Assembly (NCBI RefSeq): GCF_050313795.1
Contig: NZ_JBNPMC010000001.1
Span: forward strand, 310,001-374,000
Origin: CAMBRQ01 sp945870325
Lineage (GTDB): Bacteria; Bacillota; Clostridia; Lachnospirales; Lachnospiraceae
DNA length: 64,000 nt
Direction: 5' to 3'
Part shown: positions 34,277-43,155 of the stretch, one piece after another
Layout of the letters: every line of letters begins with the position of its first letter
Position numbering within the stretch: position 1 is the stretch's first letter
Notes under the pieces: generated by a model
What the model was told of the DNA's origin: nothing
Databases searched by the model: none
The model's input: only the letters and a program-made list of their open reading frames with translations
Position numbers and translations under genes: made by a program

Positions 34277-35326
34277 TTAATCTTCATTCACCAGCAAGAC
34301 CTTACCCTGTACCAGTCCCGGAGTCTTGAACATCTGGAATGCCTCCTGTGCCTGGCTCATCGGCACTTTCTTGAATACGAATGCCGGATCGAACTTCAAC
34401 TGTCCCGTTGCAAAGTAATGTGCTGTCAGTTCCCACTCTTTGCCCGGGAATGGCGCACTGTAAGACATCCATGATCCGGTAAGTTTGAACTCTTTACGGT
34501 TCATGTTCTCCCACATTGCAGGCGTGAATGTAAGATCGACATGCGGAGTTCCGATAAAGCATACATGTGCCTTATTCGCAGCCAGTTCGAATCCCATACG
34601 CATAGTTACCGGCTGTCCCGCCGTCTCGAATACATAGCCATATCCTTTGCTGCCAGTAATTGCTTTTGCTTTCTCCATGAAGCCTTCTTCCAATGTATTG
34701 ACAACTTCATCTGCACCAAGGCGTTTTGCCATCTCCAGACGCTCCTCGCTGATATCGAACACAACAACCTTCTTGCTTCCGAAGATCTTCGCCCACTGCA
34801 TGGTAAACATACCGATCGTTCCGCCGCCAAGTACAGCAACATAGTCTCCGCCTTTATAATCATTGCAAAGCACACCGTGAAGCGCAACTGTAGAAGGTTC
34901 AAACATAGCGCCCTGCTCATAGGAAATGCTCTTATCGAATACAACTGCATTCGTTGCCGGAATTACAACGTAATCCGCATTGCTTCCCTGCTGTCTGGAA
35001 CCGATAAAACTATAGTGCTTGCACAGAGAATAATTTCCCTTCTGGCAATCATCACATTTCATACATGGAAGAAGCGGCGCGCCAGATACCCTATCGCCTA
35101 CCTTGATATTCTCAACACCTTCTCCGACCTCTACCACATCGCCAGAGAACTCATGTCCTAATACGATTGGGTAGAAATGTACTCCGTTATGCAATACTCT
35201 TGGGATATCAGATCCACAGATACCAGATGCTTTTACTTTCACTTTGATAGTACCCGGTTCCACCTGCGGCTCTTCAATCTCCTGATATTCTACAACTTCA
35301 TTTGCTACTACTACTGCTGCTTTCAC
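34277..35326 (-). CDS. gatD: Galactitol-1-phosphate 5-dehydrogenase-like
   Basis: 349 residues, zinc-dependent MDR family. Catalytic zinc: GICGSDIPRVLHNGVHFYPI and GHEFSG. Structural zinc: CMKCDDCQKGNYSLC. NAD binding: GGGTIG. The PRVLHNG and GSWMSYSAPFPGKEWE stretches are close to E. coli GatD, which oxidises galactitol 1-phosphate to tagatose 6-phosphate. Last gene of a five-gene operon; the FGGY kinase stops 2 bases upstream. With a kinase instead of a PTS, the real substrate could be a free polyol. Confidence 0.8.
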   Translation of the reverse strand: MKAAVVVANEVVEYQEIEEPQVEPGTIKVKVKASGICGSDIPRVLHNGVHFYPIVLGHEFSGDVVEVGEGVENIKVGDRVSGAPLLPCMKCDDCQKGNYSLCKHYSFIGSRQQGSNADYVVIPATNAVVFDKSISYEQGAMFEPSTVALHGVLCNDYKGGDYVAVLGGGTIGMFTMQWAKIFGSKKVVVFDISEERLEMAKRLGADEVVNTLEEGFMEKAKAITGSKGYGYVFETAGQPVTMRMGFELAANKAHVCFIGTPHVDLTFTPAMWENMNRKEFKLTGSWMSYSAPFPGKEWELTAHYFATGQLKFDPAFVFKKVPMSQAQEAFQMFKTPGLVQGKVLLVNED

Positions 35327-35328
35327 TT

Positions 35329-36849
35329 TTACATACCTCCTGATCTACGCATGGTTTCCTTCAAATTCCTATATAACTCCAGATAAATCTCATAATTTTT
35401 ATCATAGACAGCTTTCACTTCCGGATTCGGCTTATGCTCTCTCTTAATCGTTACCGTCAGATCCACCGCATCCTGGAAATCTTTGTACAGGCCAACTCCC
35501 ACACCTGCCAGCATAACTGCTCCAAGCGTCGTAGCCGTATCAGAATCCGGCACTACGATTGGTTTGCCAGTAATATCGGACTTAATCTGGGTCCACAACA
35601 GCGAGTTCGCGCTTCCGCCCATGGCTCTTAAGACTTCCGCAGATGCGCCCGCCTCTTCTGCCACCTCCAGATTATGTCTGAGGGAATACGCCACACCTTC
35701 CATTGCCGCGCGCACGAAATGTCCCTTTGTCTTACTGAAATCCATACCATAATATACGCCTTTGGCATGTGGGTCCCAGATTGGGGTTCTCTCCCCGGAC
35801 ATATATGGGAGGAAGATCAATCCGTCAGAACCAGGCGCCACCTTTTCGGCAATCTCATTAAACTGAACCAGCGAACTCTTCCCCAGTTCCTTCGCCATCA
35901 CACGCTCATAGTCTGCGAACTCTCTTTCCAGCCACCGCATGACACCGCCGCCGCCAGTCGTGCCGCCCTGAATGATCCAGCAATCAGGAACTGCATGATA
36001 ACTTAAGATAAGCCTTGGGTCTGCCTTATAGGTATCGATACAGATACTCATGCCTCCAGCCTGTCCGCCCTGCTCCTGAGTCTCCCCATTATGTAAGACG
36101 CCTGCTCCAAGTGTACCGCAAGCCGCATCCAATGCACCGGCAACGACTGGGATTCCTTCCACCAGGCCGCTCTGCTCTGCCGCCTTCTTCGTAACCGTTC
36201 CCACGACTGCGTGACAGGCACTGATCTTAGGAAGGAATTCTTCCGGAATTCCCATTGCTTTACGCATATCATCATCCCAGATACCTTTTTCCATATTAAA
36301 GCAATGCCATCCATAACTCTGGCAGATATCCTGTGATACCTGTCCTGTTAGCCGATAGACAATGAACGCATTAGACTGAAGAATCTTATACGTATGCCTA
36401 TATACTTCCGGGAGATTCTCTTTATACCACAATACTTTCCCAGTTGTGTAAGGAGCTGTCAGCGAATTACCACTTACCCTGAATATTTCATCTTCCCCAA
36501 TCTCCTGGTTCAGTCTGTCACAGATATCTTTGGCTCTGGTATCCATCCAGATTGGCGTTCTGGTCAGGACATTTCCCTCTTTATCAATCGGTATCGCAGA
36601 CCAACTCTGACCATCTACGCCGATACCTACAATATCTGCCGGATCTACATTCCCCTTCTGAATACATTCTTTGGTTGCCTTGCAGACAGCGCCCCACCAC
36701 TCATCCGGGTCCTGCTCTGCCAGCCCAAGCTGCGGATAATACACATGGTAATCCCCATTGGCTGTTGCAACCACTTCGCCATTCTTTCTAAATATCGCAA
36801 TCTTACAGGCACTGGTTCCAATATCAATTCCCAATAACAATTCTTTCAT
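35329..36849 (-). CDS. FGGY-family carbohydrate kinase
   Basis: 506 residues, xylulokinase-like. The N-terminal phosphate loop is LGIDIGTSACKIAIF. Further motifs are GIGVDGQSWSAIPIDKEG, PIWMDTRA, YMSGERTPIWDPHAKG and AMGGSANSLLWTQI. ATG 36849 follows AAAGAGG at 6 bases. Within the operon it would phosphorylate the polyol or ketose that feeds the aldolase; the exact sugar cannot be read from sequence. Shares its length but not close sequence with the kinase at 40519-42039. Confidence 0.87.
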   Translation of the reverse strand: MKELLLGIDIGTSACKIAIFRKNGEVVATANGDYHVYYPQLGLAEQDPDEWWGAVCKATKECIQKGNVDPADIVGIGVDGQSWSAIPIDKEGNVLTRTPIWMDTRAKDICDRLNQEIGEDEIFRVSGNSLTAPYTTGKVLWYKENLPEVYRHTYKILQSNAFIVYRLTGQVSQDICQSYGWHCFNMEKGIWDDDMRKAMGIPEEFLPKISACHAVVGTVTKKAAEQSGLVEGIPVVAGALDAACGTLGAGVLHNGETQEQGGQAGGMSICIDTYKADPRLILSYHAVPDCWIIQGGTTGGGGVMRWLEREFADYERVMAKELGKSSLVQFNEIAEKVAPGSDGLIFLPYMSGERTPIWDPHAKGVYYGMDFSKTKGHFVRAAMEGVAYSLRHNLEVAEEAGASAEVLRAMGGSANSLLWTQIKSDITGKPIVVPDSDTATTLGAVMLAGVGVGLYKDFQDAVDLTVTIKREHKPNPEVKAVYDKNYEIYLELYRNLKETMRRSGGM

Positions 36850-36880
36850 AGTCTTCCTCTTTCTGCTATTCGGACATGCC

Positions 36881-37729
36881 TTAAGCCTTATTCTCGCATC
36901 CACATACCTTCATACGACTCTTAACCAGTTCTTTTACAGCCGGAATACCAACTTTTCCGAATGCCTTCGGATCGAATGTTTCAGGTTTCTCCTTTAATAA
37001 ATCTTTTACTGCATCTGTATACGCAACTCGAAGTTCTGTTGCGAAGTTCACCTTGCAGATACCTCTCTTCACACAGTCCATAACATCCTCATCAGACAGG
37101 CCGGATGCGCCGTGAAGAACCAACGGAATATCTACCACTTTGCGGATCTCAGACAGCCTCTCTTTATCAAGCACTGGTGTTCCTACATAGAAGCCATGTG
37201 CAGTTCCAATTGCAACTGCCAGAGAAGTTACGCCTGTTCTCTCTACGAATTCTGCCGCCTGCGCCGGATCTGTATTCGTATCACCGTCTGCTTCCAGATC
37301 ATCCTCTTTTCCTCCGACCTTGCCAAGTTCCGCTTCTACCGGAATATTATTCGGAGCTGCAACTGCAACTACTCGCTTCGTTACGTCGATATTCTCTTCA
37401 AAACTCAGTGCGGAGCCATCAATCATAACAGATGTATATCCTTCCTTAATCGCACGTACAGCCAGATCAAAACTGCTGCCATGATCCAGGTGAAGCGCAA
37501 CCGGAACAGATGCCTTCTTTGCCTCTGCCGCTACGATTCCCACGTATGTCTCCAGAGTACCGTATTTTACTGTTGACGGAGTTGTCTGCAGCATTACAGG
37601 TGCATTTAACTCTTCCGCTGCTGCGATGACCGCCTTTACCATCTCCATGTTCTCAACGTTGAATGCTCCTACCGCATATCCACCCTCCTGAGCCTTTAAT
37701 AACATTTCCTTTGATGTAACTAATGACAT
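36881..37729 (-). CDS. gatY: Class II tagatose/fructose-bisphosphate aldolase
   Basis: 282 residues. Zinc-dependent aldolase with LHLDHGSSFD, VEAELGKVGGKEDD, GTAHGFYVG and LHGASGLSDED. Paired with a GatZ-type subunit, so GatY/KbaY rather than FbaA is likely: tagatose 1,6-bisphosphate to glyceraldehyde 3-phosphate plus dihydroxyacetone phosphate. AAAGGAGGAGAAGAT precedes ATG 37729, 13 bases after the gatZ stop. Confidence 0.85.
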   Translation of the reverse strand: MSLVTSKEMLLKAQEGGYAVGAFNVENMEMVKAVIAAAEELNAPVMLQTTPSTVKYGTLETYVGIVAAEAKKASVPVALHLDHGSSFDLAVRAIKEGYTSVMIDGSALSFEENIDVTKRVVAVAAPNNIPVEAELGKVGGKEDDLEADGDTNTDPAQAAEFVERTGVTSLAVAIGTAHGFYVGTPVLDKERLSEIRKVVDIPLVLHGASGLSDEDVMDCVKRGICKVNFATELRVAYTDAVKDLLKEKPETFDPKAFGKVGIPAVKELVKSRMKVCGCENKA

Positions 37730-37742
37730 ATCTTCTCCTCCT

Positions 37743-39071
37743 TTATTTTGCAAATATATTACTGATCATATAGTTATGCTTGGTTGCGTAATTGTAATCC
37801 TCTACGAAGGTTACCACACAGTCCTTCGCTAACGCAGACGCTTCTGGCTTAAGGCTGCCTGCCAGGATCTTACTGTACTGGCGCGGCATATACTGATGCA
37901 GCATGTTCATTGGAATTCCGGTCTCGTTCAGATTCCTGAATAATTTCCGGATCGCTTTTTCCATCTCTTCATGATTCATATAGTATCTGCAACGATCGGA
38001 GAAACTGTATTTTCTTGCCAGTTCTTTCTCCTCATCCGTTCCATGATAATGCTTCTGCCAGTTGCCCGGCGCCGCAAGCATAACATTTTCCATTACATCT
38101 ATAAAGTTAGCACGTTTTTCCTCTACAATCAATTCCTTTTCCATAAGACTTAATGCAAAAAGCCCTTCCCGAAGCCCATAGGTAAGCGCCGGACCGACCT
38201 TCAAGATTGCGATGCCATCTTCTACCATCTGCTTCAGGCTCTCCGGAGTCTGATAATCCGTGGAATGGCCTTCGAACACAATTCCGTCGTATTTCTTAAG
38301 CGCCCCACATAACTCTCTGGCATTGGCACGATCGTACTGGAACACATCCGCATCTCCGAACTCTACCCCAGGCTGTACCACCACACCGATAATATTCTCG
38401 AATGCATCCGGGATTCCATGTCTTACGAATGTCTCCTGATATACCTGCACCGTTTTTTCAAACGCTTCCGGTTTCGTAACAGAGATGGAATCCTCTTCTT
38501 CTTGCGCACCGCCCGGAATCGGCACCTCGCTTCCGATGACGAACACCGGACGCACTTCCTTCGGATTCGTCTTCAGCAGTTCCTGATATGCCTCTTCGCA
38601 CGCCTGATATAAAGTCACGCCGCGCTCTGCAATCACTTCATCGCTCAGCATCTCATCTGCCGGATCGCCGGAGAGTTTCATGCTGGTATCCAGATGGATC
38701 TTCTTGAATCCCGCCAATACAAATTGCTTCACCAATTCTATGGAATTCGCCATCGCTTCTTCTTCCGGAAGCGTTACCCAGGTCAATGGTCCAAGATGAT
38801 CTCCCCCAAGTACGATCTGCTCTCTTGGAAATCCAACCGAATCTGCGATCTCATAGACAAACTGTGTAAAATCCGCAGGTTTCATCCCCGTATATCCGCC
38901 GAATTGATTCACCTGATTAGCCGTTGCCTCGATCAAGATATAATCATCGAATCTCTTCGCCTGCTCCAGAATGGCTTCAATCGCCAGTCGGTTCGCAGTA
39001 CAGTAAGATGGCACACCGCAGGTGATACCGGCTTTACGTTTCGCAATCATAGTTCTCATAATATCTTTCAT
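37743..39071 (-). CDS. gatZ: GatZ/KbaZ-type aldolase partner subunit
   Basis: 442 residues, usual GatZ length. Characteristic stretches are GVPSYCTANRLAIEAILEQA, EATANQVNQFGGYTGM, LGGDHLGPLTW and FEGHSTDYQTP. GatZ is needed for stability or full activity of GatY in E. coli. Some relatives are isomerases or epimerases (for example the tagaturonate epimerase group), so an independent activity is possible. Second gene of the operon. Confidence 0.85.
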   Translation of the reverse strand: MKDIMRTMIAKRKAGITCGVPSYCTANRLAIEAILEQAKRFDDYILIEATANQVNQFGGYTGMKPADFTQFVYEIADSVGFPREQIVLGGDHLGPLTWVTLPEEEAMANSIELVKQFVLAGFKKIHLDTSMKLSGDPADEMLSDEVIAERGVTLYQACEEAYQELLKTNPKEVRPVFVIGSEVPIPGGAQEEEDSISVTKPEAFEKTVQVYQETFVRHGIPDAFENIIGVVVQPGVEFGDADVFQYDRANARELCGALKKYDGIVFEGHSTDYQTPESLKQMVEDGIAILKVGPALTYGLREGLFALSLMEKELIVEEKRANFIDVMENVMLAAPGNWQKHYHGTDEEKELARKYSFSDRCRYYMNHEEMEKAIRKLFRNLNETGIPMNMLHQYMPRQYSKILAGSLKPEASALAKDCVVTFVEDYNYATKHNYMISNIFAK

Positions 39072-39110
39072 AACTATATTCTACCTCTCCTTTTTATCTT
39101 CACCCAAACT

Positions 39111-39878
39111 CTATTCCATTGGATAAATGCACTCTATCCTCTGCTTCTCAAACTCATCCAGCCACTTCTGCGATGGTTTCCTATCCGTCACAATCTTCGT
39201 GATTGCAGACCAGTCCGTGACCTTTACAAATGCAATCTCGTCGAACTTCGTGTGATCCGCCACCAGAATCCGTTCTTTTGCTGCTTTCAGCATCATCCTC
39301 TTACTGCTTGCATCCTGCTCATCATAGTCTGTAATTCCTGCATCCAAATGCAGTCCCTTGCAAGAGACAATCGCCTTATCCACATGATACGAACTGATCA
39401 TCTGATCCGTATGCGGTCCTACCAATGCAAATGATTTCTCCCGCGCTACTCCTCCGGTAGAGATCACCGTCCACTCCGGCATATCGAACAAATCGACAAT
39501 AATCTCCACAGAATTCGTAATCACCGTCAGATTCTTCTTCTCTCTCAATCCATTCGCAATGTAAACCGCCGTAGAACTGACATCCAGCATAATCGCTTCC
39601 TGATCCCGTACCATCTCTGCAATCAATCCGGCGATCTTCTTCTTCTCAACCACGCATTGATTCTTCCTTATATTAAAAGGAAGCCCAAAGACATTCTCTT
39701 CATTCAGCACCGCACCGCCATAACTCTTGATTGCCAGCCCCTCATTCTCCAATTTCTCCAGATCCCTGCGGATCGTTTCTTCCGTCACCTGATACAACTG
39801 ACTCAGTTCACTTACGACAACTCGCTTCTCTTTCTGAAGTTTTTCTAGAATTCCATTCCTTCTCTCTATCGCTAACAT
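39111..39878 (-). CDS. DeoR family regulator of the gat-like operon
   Basis: 255 residues. DeoR winged helix (LSQLYQVTEETIRRDLEKLE, KSYGGAVL) and sugar-phosphate sensing domain (MLDVSSTAVYIANGL, ITNSVEIIVDLF, VISTGGVARE). ATG 39878 follows AAAGAGG at 7 bases. First gene of the operon deoR-gatZ-gatY-kinase-gatD; likely represses it until a phosphorylated sugar is present. Confidence 0.9.
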   Translation of the reverse strand: MLAIERRNGILEKLQKEKRVVVSELSQLYQVTEETIRRDLEKLENEGLAIKSYGGAVLNEENVFGLPFNIRKNQCVVEKKKIAGLIAEMVRDQEAIMLDVSSTAVYIANGLREKKNLTVITNSVEIIVDLFDMPEWTVISTGGVAREKSFALVGPHTDQMISSYHVDKAIVSCKGLHLDAGITDYDEQDASSKRMMLKAAKERILVADHTKFDEIAFVKVTDWSAITKIVTDRKPSQKWLDEFEKQRIECIYPME

Positions 39879-39983
39879 TACAACACCTCTTTTCCGTTTT
39901 GTTTCGTGTTGTTTTTCATCTTGCTTGTGCTTGATTGCATTGGTTTTATACACGATTTTTTGTTTTTTGTTGTTTTCAAATTG

Positions 39984-40026
39984 ATATTACCACATAAATC
40001 AACATAAATCAACCCATTTTTATGTG
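39984..40026 (-). promoter_or_regulatory. Promoter and operator region of the gat-like operon
   Basis: Minus strand -35 TTGATT (40007-40012) and -10 TAATAT (39984-39989) are 17 bases apart. ATAAATCAAC is repeated in tandem at 39994-40003 and 40004-40013, one helical turn apart, inside the promoter. CCACATAAA near 39990 also pairs with TTTATGTGG near 40018. These are plausible binding sites for the DeoR regulator. Confidence 0.6.
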
Positions 40027-40086
40027 GTTTTTATTGTTTTATTATTAACAATCACGTCAAAACACAGACAAATGGAATTTAACAAG

Positions 40087-40104
40087 TGGTGACCGAAGCC
40101 GGGA
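40087..40104. repeat. Copy 1 of an 18-bp tag shared with 62459
   Basis: TGGTGACCGAAGCCGGGA is identical at 40087-40104 and 62459-62476, each preceded by GGAATTT and an A/T stretch. In both places it lies 150-260 bases before a large inverted-repeat element. The pair looks like two members of one repeat family. Confidence 0.75.
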
Positions 40105-40240
40105 GGGGATACCTGGGGAACTGCACTGGCACAATAACGTATATGATGCGACAAAAAACAAATATAGATTTTCCTCCACCACCACACTCTCTCGCAGGAA
40201 TCCTCCCGTGTAAGAAAAAGCGGGAGGCATGGGAATGTCA

Positions 40241-40489
40241 GGTGCAAGAAAGCGCATGGGAATGGTTCTAAGACCGTGAAGCGAGTTGTATAAGCCGTTA
40301 GCGTAAAAATACCAGCAGATTGGCATGAGACTTTGGCTTCAAGCCAAAGTCGAAAGAGTACCCGAACTGCGAAATCATCAAGATTTCGGAGTGAGTGTAC
40401 TCGGTTGCCACTCTGCTGGTATTTTTACGGTTACGGCTTATTAACGAGCATCCCGGTTTTAGAACCATTCCCATGCGCCTTCTTGCACC
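40241..40489. repeat. Large structured inverted-repeat element, copy 1
   Basis: Arms 40241-40324 and 40407-40489 are inverted repeats of ~84 bp at roughly 85 percent identity. The 82-base interior contains a 9-bp perfect hairpin with loop TTCAA (40329-40351), a 6-bp stem GAGTAC/GTACTC (40356-40361 and 40397-40402), and inside that a 7-bp perfect hairpin with loop ATCAA (40370-40388). It begins 30 bases beyond the FGGY kinase stop. Compare copy 2 at 62714. Confidence 0.85.
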
Positions 40490-40518
40490 GTCCACTTTCC
40501 ATCCCCATTTTTCCTACA

Positions 40519-42039
40519 TCAATTCCCCCTCTTCTCCACCTCATAATACTCTCTCAGACACTGATACCCCTTTTCAAATCGTACCTTCTGCTCCTCATAC
40601 ACTCCCTGCACATCCTGATTCGGCACAAAATCTCTTACCTGTTTCACAAACTGATGAATCACCGTAAAGTCTTCAAACACGCCAACTCCGACTCCCGCAA
40701 TCACCGCAGCCGCAATAGAAGTCGCCTCTTCTACATGATCAAGGCGGTGAAGGTTTACATTGAGGACATCTGATAAGATCTGTGCCAGCACATCACCTTT
40801 CGCCCCGCCGCCGGTTAACACAAGATCTGTAATCTCGGTGCGTTCCTTCTGTGCTTCCAGGATAATGCTCAGATTCATTGCCACACCTTCTAATACTGCC
40901 CGAATGTAATCGCATTTCTCATGCTCCATCTTAATTCCCAGGAAACTGCCTGATGTATCCGGATTCCATCTTGGGCTTCTTTCTCCCAGCATATATGGAA
41001 GGAATACCAGACCTTTTGCTCCTACCGGAGATTGCAGGACCAACTGATTCAATATATCATATACGGATTCACCCTGCTCTTCTGCCAGTTTCTCTTCTTC
41101 TTTGCACAGGGCATTCTTAATATAAGAGTATGAGCTCCCTGCTGCCTGCATCGTTCCGCACGGCATGTATTTACCCGGGATTACATGTCCGAAGCAGATC
41201 AGCGTCTTCTCTTGATCCAGGAATACTTCATCCGTTGTTCCGGCAATCCAAGAGGAGGTACCGAAAGACAGGAACATCTGCCCGGACTCTATACTGCCCG
41301 CACCCAGTGCCGAACAAGGTCCATCTCCGCCGCCACATACTACAACCGTTCCCGTCGTAAGACCAAGGGCTTCTGCTGCCGATGTACTTAAGCTGCCAAT
41401 TACATCCGTAGACGCATGGAGTTCTGGCATCTTATCCAAACTAATGCCTGCTGCCTCAAGAACCTCCCCAGACCACTTAAGCCTCTTCAGATCGAACGCA
41501 TCTGTACCGGATGCCTCTGAATAATCCGTCACAAACTCACCTGTCAGCCGACAGATAATGTAATCCTTTGCCAAAAGCATCTTATAAGTCTTCTCATAGA
41601 TCTCCCGCTCATTGTCACGAATCCACATTAATTTCTCAATACTGTAACTGGCGCTGACGCGATGCCCATTCAACTCGTACAGCCGTTTAGCACCAATCTT
41701 CTGCACCAACTGCTCCGCTTGCTCTTCCGCTCTCTGATCCGCCCAGATCATCGCCGGTCTTAAAGCATTTCCTTCCTTATCAACTACGACACACGCCTGC
41801 ATCTGCGAGGAAAATGAGATCGCAAGCACCGCCTTGGGATCAATGTCCTCTACAATCTTTCTTGTTGCAGTACATACAGCCTCCCACCAGTCTTCCGTGT
41901 TCTGCTCTGCATAATTCTTATGAAAAAAATGAACATCATACGGAATGGTATAACTTTTCACCAGTTTTCCTTCCGTTGAAAATAAAGACGCTTTATCACT
42001 TGAAGTTCCCAAATCATGTGCAATTAGATATCTTTCCAC
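40519..42039 (-). CDS. FGGY-family carbohydrate kinase
   Basis: 506 residues, xylulokinase-like. Motifs: IAHDLGTSSDKASLF, AISFSSQMQACVVVDKEG, GGGDGPCSALGAGSI, FLPYMLGERSPRWNPDTSG and LVLTGGGAKGDVLAQI. The start is taken as GTG 42039, since AGGTGG lies 5 bases upstream and the family begins at this point; the longer frame from 42081 uses TTG. It sits beside a DeoR regulator and a fructose-6-phosphate aldolase and could supply a phosphorylated substrate for the glycyl radical enzyme. Confidence 0.85.
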   Translation of the reverse strand: MERYLIAHDLGTSSDKASLFSTEGKLVKSYTIPYDVHFFHKNYAEQNTEDWWEAVCTATRKIVEDIDPKAVLAISFSSQMQACVVVDKEGNALRPAMIWADQRAEEQAEQLVQKIGAKRLYELNGHRVSASYSIEKLMWIRDNEREIYEKTYKMLLAKDYIICRLTGEFVTDYSEASGTDAFDLKRLKWSGEVLEAAGISLDKMPELHASTDVIGSLSTSAAEALGLTTGTVVVCGGGDGPCSALGAGSIESGQMFLSFGTSSWIAGTTDEVFLDQEKTLICFGHVIPGKYMPCGTMQAAGSSYSYIKNALCKEEEKLAEEQGESVYDILNQLVLQSPVGAKGLVFLPYMLGERSPRWNPDTSGSFLGIKMEHEKCDYIRAVLEGVAMNLSIILEAQKERTEITDLVLTGGGAKGDVLAQILSDVLNVNLHRLDHVEEATSIAAAVIAGVGVGVFEDFTVIHQFVKQVRDFVPNQDVQGVYEEQKVRFEKGYQCLREYYEVEKRGN

Positions 42040-42157
42040 TTCTGCCACCTCTCTTATTCTTATTACACGCACATCCGCCAAAACACTGTTACGGCACTCC
42101 GCTCCTTTGTCCCTGGCAAACTAAGTTCTTACACGCACATCATATTTTTACGATGCC

Positions 42158-42186
42158 ATTATAGCATACGCTTTCCGAAAAGTAAA
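42158..42186 (-). promoter_or_regulatory. Promoter of the FGGY kinase gene
   Basis: Minus strand TTTACT (42181-42186) and TATAAT (42158-42163) with 17-base spacing. A palindrome TTTCGTACGAAA (42205-42216) lies between this and the divergent promoter and may be an operator. Confidence 0.65.
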
Positions 42187-42221
42187 CTACGAAATATATT
42201 TTGCTTTCGTACGAAACTTTT

Positions 42222-42254
42222 AATATTGACTTTAGCAATATTCCATGCTATTAT
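42222..42254 (+). promoter_or_regulatory. Promoter with inverted-repeat operator for deoR-fsa
   Basis: TTGACT (42226-42231) and TATTAT (42249-42254) are 17 bases apart. AATATTG (42222-42228) and CAATATT (42236-42242) form a perfect 7-bp inverted repeat across the -35 box. This is a likely autoregulatory site for the DeoR protein encoded 50 bases downstream. Confidence 0.65.
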
Positions 42255-42302
42255 AATATTGATCTTTTACCAAACTATGAGATCAGTTAGGAGGGAGCTT
42301 AG

Positions 42303-43049
42303 ATGAATGAACGACATACTGCTCTTCTGGAATACATCACGCAACATGGCAAGACAGAGGTCGGCATCCTTGCCGAGTATCTTCACACTTCCAAGGTAAC
42401 CGTCCGCAAGGATCTTGATTACCTGTCCGAGCGGGGAGTTCTAAAACGCGAACGGGGATATGCCGTCCCCAATGATCCGGGAGATATTAATTATAGAATG
42501 GCTTTCCACTATGACAGAAAACAGAAGATTGCAAAAAGAGCCGCCACATACGTACAGGATGGAGAGATGGTCATGGTCGAATCCGGCTCTACCTGTGCAT
42601 TATTTGCAGAAGAACTTGCCAAGACCAGACAGAACGTAACACTGATCACCAATTCCATGTATATCGCCAGTTATATCAAAGATTATACGAATATCCAGGT
42701 GATTCTCTTAGGCGGAACGCTCCAGCCAAAGAGCCAGTCCCTTGTAGGGCCGCTGACGAAGAACGCCGCCAAAGCATTTCACGTGGACAAGATATTCATC
42801 GGTACGGATGGCTACTCCCGTACTTTCGGATTTACCGGTGATGATCTGATCCGCTCTGATACCTTAAGCGAGATGCTCACTTCCGCGATTCACACTTATG
42901 TGCTGACAGACTCAGAGAAATTCAGCCATCCCGGCTCTGTTTCCTTCCTGGAATTGAAGAATGTACATGAAGTCATTACTGATTCAGGCATCCCGACATC
43001 AGAACAGGAATACCTGACCAGGCAAGGAATCGTCGTGACTTTGGCATAA
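42303..43049 (+). CDS. DeoR family regulator of the kinase/aldolase genes
   Basis: 248 residues. HTH (LAEYLHTSKVTVRKDLDYLS) and sensor domain (MVMVESGSTCALFAEELA, LITNSMYIASYI, LLGGTLQPKSQS, FIGTDGYS). TTAGGAGGGAGC precedes ATG 42303. It is divergent from an FGGY kinase and upstream of fsa by 106 bases. Confidence 0.9.
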   Translation: MNERHTALLEYITQHGKTEVGILAEYLHTSKVTVRKDLDYLSERGVLKRERGYAVPNDPGDINYRMAFHYDRKQKIAKRAATYVQDGEMVMVESGSTCALFAEELAKTRQNVTLITNSMYIASYIKDYTNIQVILLGGTLQPKSQSLVGPLTKNAAKAFHVDKIFIGTDGYSRTFGFTGDDLIRSDTLSEMLTSAIHTYVLTDSEKFSHPGSVSFLELKNVHEVITDSGIPTSEQEYLTRQGIVVTLA

Positions 43050-43155
43050 AGATCGCCATAGAAAAGTTGCTATAGAAAAAATCGCTATAGAATCTGTGTA
43101 TTACAGATAAATTATATTTTCAAAATATTTCAAAACGTTTCAACAGGAGGTAAAT

